A program made the translations under genes and the position numbers. Below, one piece after another: positions 8,773 to 20,937 of a stretch of DNA of 64,000 nt (its first letter is position 1; every line of letters starts with the position of its first letter). This stretch comes from Myxococcus sp. RHSTA-1-4. GTDB lineage: Bacteria > Myxococcota > Myxococcia > Myxococcales > Myxococcaceae. The stretch is taken from contig NZ_JAIQDG010000001.1 of assembly GCF_020037125.1 (NCBI RefSeq), positions 372,001 to 436,000 of the forward strand, in the 5' to 3' direction. The notes beneath the pieces are model-generated. The model did no database searches. It was not told the origin of the DNA and saw only the letters and a list, made by a program, of their open reading frames with translations.

Positions 8773-9930
8773 CTATGCCGGCCGCTCCTGCCGGAAGCCC
8801 CGCTCCTGGCGCTCCGCCCGCTCCAGCCGCGTCTGGTACAGCGCCATCCCGCGCTGCACGTCGCCGATGTCCAGGGTGCCCGCCAGCGTCCCATCCGCCG
8901 CCACGACGGCGAGCTGCGGCACCTCCTTCTCCGCCATGCGCCGCAGGGCCGTCCACCCGTCCTCCTCCAGGCCCGCCACCTCCACCGGCGCCATCAGCTC
9001 CCGCGCGGCGCGCGTGGCCCGCGCCTCCTCCGGCACCGTGCGCAGCGCCTCCATCCCCACCCAGCCCACGGGTTTCCCGGCCTCCGTCACCGGCAGCATC
9101 AGCCGCCGCTCCCGCCGCAGCGCCCACATCGCGTCCCACAGCGAGTCCGAGGCCTCCACGCCCGCCACCCGCGGCGTCATCAGCGCCGACACCGGCACCC
9201 GCTCCAGCGTGGCCTTCATCCGCACCTGCCGCGCCTCGCCCTCCGCGCCCATGTAGATGAACACGGCGATGACCATCAGGAACGGGTTGAAGGACAGCGC
9301 CCCCCACAGGCCGAACAGCACCGCGAAGCCCCGGCCCAGCACGGACGCCACCCGCGTCGCGCGCAGCGCACCCAGCCGCCCCGTCAGCGACGCGCGGACG
9401 ATGCGCCCTCCGTCCATGGGAAAGGCGGGCAGCAGGTTGAACAGGCCCAGGAACAGGTTGAGGCTCGCCAGGTAGAAACACGCGAACTGGAGGTTGAAGG
9501 AGCGCGTGCCCTCCAGCAGCCACGTCGCGCCGCCGAACACCCCCGCCAGGAAGATGCTGGTGAGCGGCCCCACCAGCGCCATCAGCGCCTCGTCCCGCGG
9601 CCTCGGCGGCGCCTCCGTCAGCTCCGACACGCCGCCCACCATCATCAGCGTAATCGAGCGCACCCGCCCGCCCCGGGCCAGCGCGTAGACGGTGTGCGCC
9701 AGCTCGTGCACGAACACGGAGGCGAACAGCCCCACCGCCACCCCCAACCCCCACAGCGCCGGAGAGCCGAGCAACCGCTCCGGTGGAACCTCGGCCAGCT
9801 CCGCCGCCCGGCGGAACGCGCCTCCGAACATCACCGCCAGCAGCGGCAGGACGAGCAACAGCGTGAAGTGGACGCGGATGGGAATGCCGCGAAACGCGCC
9901 CACCTGGAACGAACCCCGCGCAGCGCGCAT
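8773..9930 (-). CDS. Site-2 protease family membrane metalloprotease with C-terminal CBS domain pair
   Basis: 385 residues, inner-membrane zinc protease that would cut substrates within the bilayer. The zinc-binding motif HELAH is at 75-79 within a hydrophobic segment, and the second metal ligand region NLLPAFPMDGG at 165-175 supplies D173. About five or six membrane segments precede residue 230. Residues about 240-370 hold two CBS repeats (a PVSALMTPRV segment; a DGTLAGTLDIGDVQRG segment), which usually bind adenosyl ligands and could gate activity. This is the SpoIVFB/Rv2869-like architecture with CBS. ATG 9930 follows GGAGG by 6 nt. The gene stands alone, divergent from the Coq4-like gene. 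The substrate is not evident; regulated proteolysis of an anti-sigma factor is one possibility. Confidence 0.85.
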   Translation of the reverse strand: MRAARGSFQVGAFRGIPIRVHFTLLLVLPLLAVMFGGAFRRAAELAEVPPERLLGSPALWGLGVAVGLFASVFVHELAHTVYALARGGRVRSITLMMVGGVSELTEAPPRPRDEALMALVGPLTSIFLAGVFGGATWLLEGTRSFNLQFACFYLASLNLFLGLFNLLPAFPMDGGRIVRASLTGRLGALRATRVASVLGRGFAVLFGLWGALSFNPFLMVIAVFIYMGAEGEARQVRMKATLERVPVSALMTPRVAGVEASDSLWDAMWALRRERRLMLPVTEAGKPVGWVGMEALRTVPEEARATRAARELMAPVEVAGLEEDGWTALRRMAEKEVPQLAVVAADGTLAGTLDIGDVQRGMALYQTRLERAERQERGFRQERPA

Positions 9931-10129
9931 GGCGGACCTCCGGGTTCTCAACGTCCGTCCCCCACCCGCCGCGCGCACGGGCCCGGGAGGGACGCGTTCG
10001 GCCGTCCGCCTCCTGAGTGTCCGTTCCCGGGCGCTCGGGATGTCCGCCCGCGGGCACCGCCGCCCGGGGCGTCCTCTCTCCCGCCCCACCCGCCGCGTAC
10101 CCTGGCACCCACGGACCCGGGAGGCAGGC

Positions 10130-10819
10130 ATGCGGAGCCCTGTCGCGTATGCGCGCACGGCCTGGCGGATGGCGCGAGCGCTGAGGTACCCGGAGCAGCT
10201 CCAGGACATCCTCGAGCTGGCCGCCGTGCTCGCCCCGCCCGCCGCCATGACACGGCTGGTGGAGCGGCTGATGCGCCATGACTCCGCGGCGCGGGCCTTC
10301 GTCGAGCGCCCCCGCGTGGGCTTCCTCCACCTGGCGTCACTTCGCACCCTCCCCCAGGGCACCCTGGGCCGCGCCTTCGCGGACCACCTGGAGGGGAACG
10401 GCCTGGACCCGGACGCCCTGCCCTACCTGGAGGCCCACACGGACGAGGAGTACGTCCGCGCCCACATGCTGGAGTCCCATGACGTCTGGCACGTGCTCAC
10501 CGGCTTCCCCACGGACGTAGCCGGTGAGCTGGGCATCCAGGCCTTCAGCCTCGCCCAGGTGGGCAGCCCCTTCGCCCTGGGCATCCTGGCCGGGGGGCTG
10601 GCCAACACTCTTCTTTATGCCTTCTCTGAGCGGGACTGCCGCATGCGAGCCATCGTCCGGGGCTGGCTGCTGGGCCGGCGCGCCCGCCTCCTCTTCGGCG
10701 CGCCCTGGCGTCAGATGTGGGAGTGGCCCCTGGACGACGTCCGCCGGCACTTCGGCCTGGACCTGGACGCGGTGGAGGCGGTGCTTGCGGGCAGAGCGCC
10801 CCCCGCCCAATCGTGCTAG
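10130..10819 (+). CDS. Coq4-family protein
   Basis: 229 residues. It carries the Coq4 signature HDxxHx11E exactly: HDVWH, eleven residues, then E in a GELGIQAF segment. In eukaryotes and ubiquinone-making bacteria Coq4 organises or helps the ubiquinone biosynthetic machinery and binds a metal through this motif. The flanking helices (an [12 protein letters not shown] stretch, a [16 protein letters not shown] stretch) also fit the family. It ends only 11 nt before the propionyl-CoA carboxylase gene, so it probably heads that transcript. Myxobacteria are generally described as menaquinone users, which makes a ubiquinone role doubtful and a different lipid or quinone role plausible. ATG 10130 follows GGGAGGCAGGC. 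Confidence 0.8.
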   Translation: MRSPVAYARTAWRMARALRYPEQLQDILELAAVLAPPAAMTRLVERLMRHDSAARAFVERPRVGFLHLASLRTLPQGTLGRAFADHLEGNGLDPDALPYLEAHTDEEYVRAHMLESHDVWHVLTGFPTDVAGELGIQAFSLAQVGSPFALGILAGGLANTLLYAFSERDCRMRAIVRGWLLGRRARLLFGAPWRQMWEWPLDDVRRHFGLDLDAVEAVLAGRAPPAQSC

Positions 10820-10830
10820 ACGGGGCGCCC

Positions 10831-12390
<1,560 letters not shown>

Positions 12391-12415
12391 GGGGGGGTTG
12401 GAGGGCAGGCAGGCA

Positions 12416-12446
12416 CGCGCCACCCTGGAAATTTGAGGGTGGCGCG
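12416..12446 (+). terminator. Stem-loop after pccB
   Basis: CGCGCCACCC (12416-12425) pairs perfectly with GGGTGGCGCG (12437-12446) around an 11-nt AT-rich loop. It is followed by CGGGCTTTC rather than a long T-run, so it may be a partial terminator or an RNA-processing hairpin between pccB and the gene at 12480. Confidence 0.5.
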
Positions 12447-12479
12447 CGGGCTTTCAGGTTGCCAGGAAAGGAACCCATT

Positions 12480-13094
12480 TTGTCCCACCGCCGACTCATC
12501 CTCTTTCTCTCCGACGTTGAAGGTAACCTCACCGCGCTGCGCCAGACGTTGAAGCGCGTCTGTGAGGCGGTGGACCTGCCCACGCCCGAAGTGAAGTGGG
12601 TGGAGTCCCCTCCGGAGGGCCTCGCCGAGGCGGGCTGGCACGCCGCCGAGCTGGCGCTGCCCCCCGCCCCCGGCCGCAAGGCCCGCAAGTCCGAGCAGCC
12701 CTTCCTGGAGGAGCAGCTCGACGCCATGACGCAGGCGCTGGCGCAGGACTTCCGTGACAGGGCGCTGGGCCTCTTCGTGGACCGGGAGCACAGCTACGCG
12801 CGCACCAGCGTGAGCGGCCCGGGCCGTCCCTCCAAGGCCGTGGAGGGCGAGGTGCTGGACGTCATCCGCCAGGCCGCGCGCTGGCTGGACGTGGAGACGG
12901 GCATGCTGGCCCGCCTGTTCGGCGGCGGCAACGCGGCCCGCAACCTGCTGGCCGCGGCGGTGGACTTCGGCAACGAGGGCGCCCGCACGCCGCCCCCCGC
13001 CCCGCCCGAGCCGGACGAGGACGACCGCTTCGTGGAGGCCAAGCTGGCCCAGGCCAGGGTCTACATGGAGCAGTACCTGAGCCAGCGGAAGTAG
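12480..13094 (+). CDS. Conserved-looking protein of unknown function in the acyl-CoA carboxylase cluster (204 aa)
   Basis: No family recognised. The N-terminal 60 residues look like a small alpha/beta unit (RRLILFLSDVEGNLTALRQT). The centre (about 75-150) is helical with conserved-looking charges, and the C-terminus is Pro/acid rich. The start is taken as TTG 12480 because AGGAAAGGA at 12463-12471 sits about 8 nt upstream; another TTG at 12459 would overlap that ribosome site. It lies between the carboxyltransferase and biotin carboxylase genes, each separated by a hairpin, so co-expression is likely but not certain. A role connected to the carboxylase is inference from position only. Confidence 0.65.
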   Translation: MSHRRLILFLSDVEGNLTALRQTLKRVCEAVDLPTPEVKWVESPPEGLAEAGWHAAELALPPAPGRKARKSEQPFLEEQLDAMTQALAQDFRDRALGLFVDREHSYARTSVSGPGRPSKAVEGEVLDVIRQAARWLDVETGMLARLFGGGNAARNLLAAAVDFGNEGARTPPPAPPEPDEDDRFVEAKLAQARVYMEQYLSQRK

Positions 13095-13115
13095 CCGCGG
13101 CGGCACCGGCCGCAA

Positions 13116-13135
13116 GGGGGGCGGACACGCCCCCC
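13116..13135 (+). terminator. GC-rich stem-loop between the unknown gene and accC
   Basis: GGGGGGCG (13116-13123) pairs with CGCCCCCC (13128-13135) around a GACA loop, 21 nt after the stop codon. No T-run follows; termination strength is uncertain. Confidence 0.45.
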
Positions 13136-13265
13136 CACACGGTCAGCAGTGCCCCTCCGCCTGGCGAGGGACCGGAAAAGAGAACGCAGGTGATGGGTGC
13201 GAGAAGAAGTTCCCGACCCCATCCAACCCGGGCAAACGCCGTCGCCCCGTGCTAGACGAGGCGCC

Positions 13266-14777
13266 ATGCCCAAGATCCGCAAAGTGCTCGTCGCCAACCG
13301 CGGCGAGATCGCCATCCGGGTGATGCGCACCTGCAAGGAGCTCGGCATCGCCACCGCGGCGGTGTACTCGGAGGCGGACCGCGCCGCCCTGCACGTGCGC
13401 ACCGCCGACCAGGCCTTCCTCGTGGGGCCCCCGCCGTCGCGTGAGAGCTACCTGGTGCAGCAGCGCATCATCGACGCCGCGAAGCAGGCCGGCGCGGATG
13501 CCATCCACCCCGGCTACGGCTTCCTCTCCGAGAACGCCTCCTTCGTCCGCGCCTGCGAGGCCGCCGGCCTCATCTTCATCGGCCCGCCGGCCTCCGCCAT
13601 GGACGCCATGGGCGAGAAGACCCGCGCCCGCGCGAACATGATCAAGGCCGGCGTGCCCGTGGTGCCCGGCACCACCGAGCCCATCGCCACGCTGGAAGAG
13701 GCGCGCGACTACGCGGAGAAGATTGGCTTCCCCGTCATGCTCAAGGCCGCCGGCGGTGGTGGCGGCAAGGGCATGCGCAAGGTGGAGCGCGCCGCCGACT
13801 TCGACTCCTCCTGGCGCGCCGCCAAGAGCGAGGCGATGAACGCCTTCGGCAACGACGCCGTCTACATCGAGAAGTACCTGGAGAAGCCACACCACGTGGA
13901 GATCCAGGTGTTCGCTGACCAGTACGGCAACACCATCCACCTGAACGAGCGCGAGTGCTCGGCGCAGCGCCGGCACCAGAAGGTGGTGGAGGAGACGCCC
14001 AGCCCCATCCTCACGCCGGAGATGCGCGCGAAGATGGGCGAGGTGGCGGTGAAGGCGGCCAAGGCCGTCAACTACGTGGGCGCCGGGACGGTGGAGTTCC
14101 TGGTGGACGTGCACCGCAACTTCTACTTCCTGGAGATGAACACCCGCCTCCAGGTGGAGCACCCGGTGACGGAGTGGGTGACGGGGCTGGACCTGGTGGC
14201 CATGCAAATCAAGGCCGCCGAGGGCGAGAAGCTCCCCCTCACCCACGCCCCCGAGCCGCGCGGGCACTCCATCGAGGTGCGCGTGTACGCGGAGGACCCG
14301 GCGCGCAACTTCATGCCCAGCCCCGGGAAGATTACGTACCTGCGGGTGCCGGGCGGGCCGAACGTGCGTGACGACTCGGGCGTGTTCCCCGGCTACACGG
14401 TGCCCAACTTCTACGACCCGATGATTTCCAAGCTGTCCGTGTGGGCCCCCACGCGGGCGGAGGCGATTGCCCGGGCCCAGCGCGCGCTGTCCGAGTACGT
14501 GGTGAAGGGCATCACCACCAACATCCGCTACCTGAAGGCGATTCTCGCCCACCCCGAGTTCGTCGGCGGTGACTACGACACCAGCTTCCTCACCCGCGAG
14601 CACGAGGTGCTGCTGGGCACGGAGGACGCGAAGCTGAGCGAGATGGCCCTGCTGGCCAGCGCGGTGCACGCGTACCAGCGCGACCAGAAGCGCGCGAAGA
14701 CGCTGCCCACGGCCTCGGGCCAGGGCGGCGGCAACGGTGGTGTCTCCCCGTGGAAGCTGGCGCTGCGGCGCCGCTAA
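13266..14777 (+). CDS. accC: Biotin carboxylase subunit of acyl-CoA carboxylase
   Basis: 503 residues, about 50 longer than E. coli AccC through a C-terminal tail. Carboxylates the biotin of the carrier protein with bicarbonate and ATP. The start KVLVANRGEIAIRVMRTCKE, the HPGYGFLSEN segment, the ATP-grasp glycine loop KAAGGGGGKGMR, the ECSAQRRHQK segment and the MNTRLQVEHPVTE segment with the catalytic arginine are all intact. The biotin carrier gene follows by 31 nt and the mutase gene by another 4 nt, so the three form one operon. ATG 13266 is fixed by the family N-terminus. The C-terminal tail ending KLALRRR is Gly- and Arg-rich and may contact partners. With pccB close by, the complex probably acts on propionyl-CoA. 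Confidence 0.93.
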   Translation: MPKIRKVLVANRGEIAIRVMRTCKELGIATAAVYSEADRAALHVRTADQAFLVGPPPSRESYLVQQRIIDAAKQAGADAIHPGYGFLSENASFVRACEAAGLIFIGPPASAMDAMGEKTRARANMIKAGVPVVPGTTEPIATLEEARDYAEKIGFPVMLKAAGGGGGKGMRKVERAADFDSSWRAAKSEAMNAFGNDAVYIEKYLEKPHHVEIQVFADQYGNTIHLNERECSAQRRHQKVVEETPSPILTPEMRAKMGEVAVKAAKAVNYVGAGTVEFLVDVHRNFYFLEMNTRLQVEHPVTEWVTGLDLVAMQIKAAEGEKLPLTHAPEPRGHSIEVRVYAEDPARNFMPSPGKITYLRVPGGPNVRDDSGVFPGYTVPNFYDPMISKLSVWAPTRAEAIARAQRALSEYVVKGITTNIRYLKAILAHPEFVGGDYDTSFLTREHEVLLGTEDAKLSEMALLASAVHAYQRDQKRAKTLPTASGQGGGNGGVSPWKLALRRR

Positions 14778-14808
14778 TCCCTCCCCTTCGAGCTCGGAAA
14801 AGACCTCC

Positions 14809-15318
14809 ATGCGTTACTTCACGAAGCAGCAGGGCCAGAAGGAAGCCGTCCCGGTGGACCTGGAGCCCCTGGGCAATGACCTCTACAAGCTGACGGTCAA
14901 CGGCAGGACGTACCAGGTGGACGCGCTCATGCTGGAGCACGGCACCATGACCATGCTGGTGGACGGCCAGTCCTACAGCGTCGAGTTCGAGGAGCACGGC
15001 GACGAGGTGGGCGTGCTCCTGCGCGGGCAGGTGAGCCGCTTCGACGTGGCGGACGAGCGCCGGCTGCGGCTGCGCGCGGCCAACGCCGCCTTCTCCGTGG
15101 AGGGCAAGCAGGTCGTCACCGCGCCCATGCCCGGCAAGGTGGTGAAGGTGCTGGTGGCGGTGGGTGACGAGGTGAAGGAGGGCCAGGGGCTCGTGGTGGT
15201 GGAGGCGATGAAGATGGAGAACGAGCTCAAGAGCCCCAAGGCCGGCAAGGTGACCGAGCTGTTCGCGAAGGAAGGCACCGCCGTGGAGAACAACGCGAAG
15301 CTGGTGGTGGTGGAGTAG
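14809..15318 (+). CDS. Biotin carboxyl carrier protein of acyl-CoA carboxylase
   Basis: 169 residues. The C-terminal 70 residues are a biotinyl domain with the biotinylated lysine in the motif [11 protein letters not shown], preceded by [18 protein letters not shown]. The N-terminal 95 residues form a separate beta-rich region, the kind of BC-CT linking domain seen in propionyl-CoA and 3-methylcrotonyl-CoA carboxylases. It carries carboxybiotin between AccC (upstream, 31 nt) and the carboxyltransferase. The mutase gene starts 4 nt after the stop, tying carboxylation to the next step. ATG 14809 is used; the upstream sequence is C-rich (TCGGAAAAGACCTCC) with a weak GGA ribosome site. Confidence 0.9.
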   Translation: MRYFTKQQGQKEAVPVDLEPLGNDLYKLTVNGRTYQVDALMLEHGTMTMLVDGQSYSVEFEEHGDEVGVLLRGQVSRFDVADERRLRLRAANAAFSVEGKQVVTAPMPGKVVKVLVAVGDEVKEGQGLVVVEAMKMENELKSPKAGKVTELFAKEGTAVENNAKLVVVE

Positions 15319-15322
15319 CCCC

Positions 15323-16972
<1,650 letters not shown>

Positions 16973-16986
16973 TGCCCCGGGTGCAG

Positions 16987-17015
16987 CGGGAGCACGTCAC
17001 CAGCACGTGCTCCCG
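16987..17015. terminator. Stem-loop between convergent mutase and ferritin-like genes
   Basis: CGGGAGCACGT (16987-16997) pairs perfectly with ACGTGCTCCCG (17005-17015), loop of 7 nt. It lies between two convergent genes (ends at 16972 and 17026) and can fold in either transcript. No T-run is present on either side. Confidence 0.55.
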
Positions 17016-17025
17016 TCACCCCACC

Positions 17026-18354
17026 TCACGCCCAGAGCAGCGTCGCCAGCGTATCCACCAGGGACGCGGCGACCTCCGGCGCGGGCATGCCGGCCTCGGT
17101 GACGAGCGACGCGTCCAGCGGCGAGGCCACCTCCGCGCGCAGCGTCTCCACCGCCTTCCGCTGCGCCTCGCGCAGGGCCTCGCGCTCGGCGGCGGTGAGC
17201 CGCGCTTGCGCCCAGGCATCAATGGCCCAGGACAGCTCGGCGTGCCGCGTCTCGTCCTCGGCGATGCGGGCCATCTCCTGGCGCACCTCCGCGTCGCGCG
17301 CGTGCAGCGCCTGGTGGTGCGCCACGAGCGCGCCGAACGTCTCGCGCACGCAGCCCTCCACGGCGTTGTCCAGCGCCACCTCGAAGAGGGAGCGCGGCGG
17401 CAGCGCCTCCACCTGGGGCGGCCGGGGCTGGGCGCCGAAGCGGTGGGCCAGCCGCGTGCTGGAGTCGGTGTGCAGCACCTCGTCCATCGCGCTCCGCAGC
17501 GCCGCGTTCCTCAGCTCGGCGCTCGCGCCGTGCAGCTCCAGTTCCTCGCGCAGCCGCAGGAAGGCGTTGATGGAGGCCGCCTCCAGGTGGGCGACGACGG
17601 CGAAGTGGCGCCCCAGCGCGTCCGAGCAGGCGACGTTGCCCGGGGCCCGCAGCCCCACCGGCCGCCGGCCGATGGCGCAGTTCGGGTCGCCCCGCTCGAT
17701 GACCTCGCTGCTCAGCTCCTTCACCTCGCCGGAGGCCGACACCTCCAGCAGGAAGCGCGTCACCGCCGTGTTCTTCCCGCAGGCGAAGCCCTTCGTGGCG
17801 ACGACGTTGAAGCTGCCCTCGGCGTTCGCCCGCACCGCGCCGCGCTCCAGGTCCGTGCAGGACGGGTTGTAGCCCTCCGCGAAGGCCAGCAGCGCGGCCT
17901 CCTGCGTCGTGTCGATGGCGCCCAGCAGGCTCCGGAGCGCCTCCACCGTGGTGTGGGCCGTCACCTCGTCGCCTCGGGTCGTGGCGATGTAGTACTCCGA
18001 GCACAGGTCCAGGCAGTCGCGGCGGAAGCCACTGTCCGCGGTGAGGCTGCTCAGGGCGGACTCGCAGGCGGCGGTGTCGGAGGCCGTCGCGCAGGCCGTG
18101 CCCGCGGAGGAGCTGACCGACTCGGTGCGCTCGCTCTCCGGGTTGGGCGAGGAGCTCACGTGCCGCAGTTGCACGAAGTCCGGCTGCGCCGGGAGGGACA
18201 GCCCGCTGACCGCGAGCCGGCCTCGCTCACAGGCGGGGGCCGAGTAGCCCGTCAGGTCCAGGTCCTCCCCATCGCAGCCGGCGAGCAGCAGCGGGGTGGC
18301 GAGCGAGGCGCGCAGGGCGCGGGTGAACAGCGGGCGCAGCAGCTTCGGGTCCAT
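17026..18354 (-). CDS. Ferritin-like domain lipoprotein
   Basis: 442 residues. The N-terminus has a lipobox (LLLAGC, Cys at about residue 27), so it is probably an outer-membrane or periplasmic lipoprotein. About 30-220 is a Cys-containing region of unknown fold. About 230-400 is a four-helix ferritin-like domain with the expected carboxylate/His pattern: AHLEAASINAFLRL, DEVLHT, EGCVRETFGALVAHH, AEDETRHAELSW (ExxH pairs). Such domains hold di-iron centres, but what this one oxidises or stores is unknown. ATG 18354 follows GGAG in GATGGAGCCTCC. It is convergent with the mutase gene and divergent from the gene at 18593. Confidence 0.75.
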   Translation of the reverse strand: MDPKLLRPLFTRALRASLATPLLLAGCDGEDLDLTGYSAPACERGRLAVSGLSLPAQPDFVQLRHVSSSPNPESERTESVSSSAGTACATASDTAACESALSSLTADSGFRRDCLDLCSEYYIATTRGDEVTAHTTVEALRSLLGAIDTTQEAALLAFAEGYNPSCTDLERGAVRANAEGSFNVVATKGFACGKNTAVTRFLLEVSASGEVKELSSEVIERGDPNCAIGRRPVGLRAPGNVACSDALGRHFAVVAHLEAASINAFLRLREELELHGASAELRNAALRSAMDEVLHTDSSTRLAHRFGAQPRPPQVEALPPRSLFEVALDNAVEGCVRETFGALVAHHQALHARDAEVRQEMARIAEDETRHAELSWAIDAWAQARLTAAEREALREAQRKAVETLRAEVASPLDASLVTEAGMPAPEVAASLVDTLATLLWA

Positions 18355-18592
18355 GGAGGCTCCATCCCAGGTCGTTGGTCCGAAGCCCTGAAGCAACGCG
18401 GGTGCCAGGGCCACGCCCAGGGGACACATGAGTGCGGGACGGCGGAGAAGCACGTCCGCGACGTCACACCCGGGCTCAGAAAGACGACACAGCGGCTCAG
18501 AAATCTGACCCGCCGAAGCTTCCGTGGCCTCGCGGCGGGCTGGTAGGGTCCGGCTTCCAGAAGCCGTCCGGGCTTCCCTGAGGTCACACCAC

Positions 18593-19108
18593 ATGGAGAT
18601 GCTCTGCACCCTGCGCAGCGCCACGGAGGCGCAGCGCGCGGCCCTGCTCCAGGCCCCCGAGCGCCTGGAGGACTTCCTCGACGACGACGAGGACTTCGAC
18701 GACCCGAAGGGGACAACCTTCGTGGAGCTGGACATCGGCGAGGCGTGGCACGGCCTCCAGTACCTGCTCACCGGGACGCCCTGGGAGGGCGCCGCGCCGC
18801 TGGACTTCCTGGTGCGTGGCGGTGAGGACGTGGGAGACATCCCCTCGGACGAGGGCACCGCGCGCATCTTCGCGCCCGCGCAGGTGAAGGCGCTCTCCGC
18901 GGCGCTCCAGAAGGTGTCCAAGGACACGCTGCGCCGCCGGTACGACCCGGTGAAGATGCAGTCCCAGGACATCTACCCGGGCACCTGGGAGGAGCCCGAG
19001 GAGGACGTGGACCTGCTGGAGGAGCTCATCTCCTACTTCGAGGAGCTCCAGAAGTTCGTGGCCACGGTGGCGAAGCGCGGGGACGCGCTGCTGGTGCACA
19101 TCGGCTGA
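18593..19108 (+). CDS. DUF1877 (YfbM-like) family protein
   Basis: 171 residues, cytoplasmic. The pattern fits the YfbM/DUF1877 family: an acidic stretch (DFLDDDEDFDD), then FVELDIGEAWHGLQYLLTG, then a GEDVGDIPSDEGTARIF segment, and a C-terminal DLLEELISYFEELQKFVATVA helix. No biochemical activity is established for the family that I can name with confidence. The ATG at 18593 follows CTGAGGTCACACCAC. It stands alone between divergent and convergent neighbours, 11 nt from the transporter gene on the other strand. Confidence 0.75.
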   Translation: MEMLCTLRSATEAQRAALLQAPERLEDFLDDDEDFDDPKGTTFVELDIGEAWHGLQYLLTGTPWEGAAPLDFLVRGGEDVGDIPSDEGTARIFAPAQVKALSAALQKVSKDTLRRRYDPVKMQSQDIYPGTWEEPEEDVDLLEELISYFEELQKFVATVAKRGDALLVHIG

Positions 19109-19119
19109 CGCGCCGGGCG

Positions 19120-19896
19120 TCAGCCCATCACCAGGTCGCGCGCCAGCTTCAGCACCAGCGCCAGCACCACGCCCAGCACCACCTTGCGCACCAGCGTGTC
19201 GCCGCCCTTCACCGCCAGGTGCGCGCCCAGGTATCCGCCGGCGAACTGCGCGGCGGCCATGGGCAGCGCCACCTTCCACAGCACCACGCCCTTGAGGGCG
19301 AACATCGTCACCGAGGCGAGGTTGGAGGCGAAGTTCACCACCTTCGCGTCCGCGGACGCGCGCGCCAGGCCATGCCCCAGCAGCGTGGAGAAGCCGATGA
19401 TGAGGAAGGTGCCCGTGCCCGGCCCGAAGAAGCCGTCATAGGCGCCGATGCCCAGCGCCACGAGCGCGCCAATGGCCTGCGCGCGCGGGCGCGGCGCGGG
19501 CGCGGGCCTGTCGCCTGGGGGAGGGGCCTTGCGGAAGGTGAGGAACACCGCCACCGCGATGAGCAGGACGAGCACCAGCGGCTTGAGCACCTCCGGCTTC
19601 ACCAGCAGCACCAGCGCGGCGCCCGCGAAGGCCCCCACCAGGCCGAAGGGGAAGGTGACGCGCGCCAGCCTTCCGTCCACCAGCCCCGCGCGCGAGAAGC
19701 GCATCAGCGCGGCGAACGAGCCGAAAACGGCCTGGCCCTTGTTGGTGCCCAGCGCCACGTGCGGCGGCAGGCCGACGGCCAGCACCGCGGGCAGGGTGAT
19801 GAGCCCGCCCCCTCCGGCGATGGCGTCCACGATGCCGGCGGTCATCGCGGCGAGGCAGAGCAGGATGATGTGCAGCGTGCTGACGTCCACGTCCAC
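19120..19896 (-). CDS. TauE/SafE family membrane transporter
   Basis: 258 residues with about seven or eight hydrophobic segments. The N-terminal signature GIVDAIAGGGGLITLPAVLA and the repeated second-half signature (IGAYDGFFGPGTGTFLIIGF) are characteristic of the TauE/SafE (DUF81) family, inner-membrane exporters linked to sulfite, sulfoacetate or other organic anions. The loop between halves is Pro-rich. The GTG start at 19896 follows GAGGAGGTGGGC. There are no neighbouring sulfur genes, so substrate is undefined. Confidence 0.87.
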   Translation of the reverse strand: MDVDVSTLHIILLCLAAMTAGIVDAIAGGGGLITLPAVLAVGLPPHVALGTNKGQAVFGSFAALMRFSRAGLVDGRLARVTFPFGLVGAFAGAALVLLVKPEVLKPLVLVLLIAVAVFLTFRKAPPPGDRPAPAPRPRAQAIGALVALGIGAYDGFFGPGTGTFLIIGFSTLLGHGLARASADAKVVNFASNLASVTMFALKGVVLWKVALPMAAAQFAGGYLGAHLAVKGGDTLVRKVVLGVVLALVLKLARDLVMG

Positions 19897-20026
19897 CGGT
19901 GCCCACCTCCTCGCGGGCGCGCCTGGGTACCACGCCCCGGGAGCGCCGTCGCGGCCGCCCGCTTCTTGCGTCGCCGCGCGCCTTGGGTGTCAATGACGGA
20001 GCGACTCCCCTCCCCCGAGGTCTCCC

Positions 20027-20839
20027 GTGCTCGCTTCCCTCTTCACCGTGCTGGCGCTCACGCTGGCTTCGGCCCCGCCCTCTCAGGACCCGTCCGCCCC
20101 CACCTGCCGCGCCGTGGATGGACAGGTGTCCTGCGGCTACGGGTGCAAGTCGGACGGACAGCGCGTGCGGTGTGCGCAGACGCCTCAGGGCCGCTGCCAG
20201 GTGGTGGACGGGCAGGCCGTGTGCTTCGACCCGCCGGCCTACGTGCTGAAGGCGTACGGCTCGGCGCTCCCGGACCCCGAGTGCAAGAACATCGATGGGG
20301 TGGTGGCCTGCGGCTACAACTGCGCCACCCAGCCCGGGAAGGTGAAGTGCGCGAAGAGCCCGGCGGGGGTGTGCCGGGGCCGGGGCGGCGAGGTGGAGTG
20401 CTTCGACCCGCCGGCCGTGGTGTTCGCCGTCTACGGCCGCGAGACGCCCAAGGCGGACTGCCGCTACAACGGCGTGGAGCTGATGTGCGGCTACAACTGC
20501 GTGAATGCCCCGGAGGGGGTGCGCTGCGCCCGGACGCCCGCGGGGGTGTGCAAGGCGACCAGCGGCCACATCACCTGCTTCGACCCGTCCCCGGCGGCGC
20601 TGTGCGCCTGGAAGCGCTCGCTGCCCGCGCCGGAGTGCCGCAACAGCGAGCGGGGGCCGGTGTGTGGCTACGGCTGCACCACCGCGTACTCCAAGGCGGC
20701 CTGCGCCGCGACGCCCTCGGGGCTGTGCAAGGTCTTCGACAGCGAGGTGTTCTGCTTCGACCCGCCCGCCGAGCAGCAGGCGGATGCCGCCTGCCTGGCC
20801 GCCCTGGGACTGGCGGCGCTGGACGGCGCGACGCCCTGA
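20027..20839 (+). CDS. Exported cysteine-rich protein with four tandem six-cysteine repeats
   Basis: 270 residues with a signal peptide (MLASLFTVLALTLASA). The mature chain is four repeats of about 55-58 residues, each with the pattern C..x..CGYxC..x..C(A)..x..GxC..x..CFDP(P), six cysteines per repeat and 24 in all, so probably disulfide-stabilised and extracytoplasmic. The repeats start near residues 26, 84, 143 and 202, by eye. No known family recognised. GTG 20027 follows GAGGT in a C-rich leader. Just past the stop codon, in the same frame, the sequence reads VVCLDPPG (about 20861-20884), resembling a repeat end; this may be a relic or chance. Confidence 0.75.
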   Translation: MLASLFTVLALTLASAPPSQDPSAPTCRAVDGQVSCGYGCKSDGQRVRCAQTPQGRCQVVDGQAVCFDPPAYVLKAYGSALPDPECKNIDGVVACGYNCATQPGKVKCAKSPAGVCRGRGGEVECFDPPAVVFAVYGRETPKADCRYNGVELMCGYNCVNAPEGVRCARTPAGVCKATSGHITCFDPSPAALCAWKRSLPAPECRNSERGPVCGYGCTTAYSKAACAATPSGLCKVFDSEVFCFDPPAEQQADAACLAALGLAALDGATP

Positions 20840-20937
20840 CGGGGCGTGCGGGCCCGGGCGAAGGTCGTCTGCTTGGACCCGCCCGGAGACAGCGGTAGGT
20901 TCTCCCTTCTCTCAACTGCAACGGAGTCGAGCGGCAC

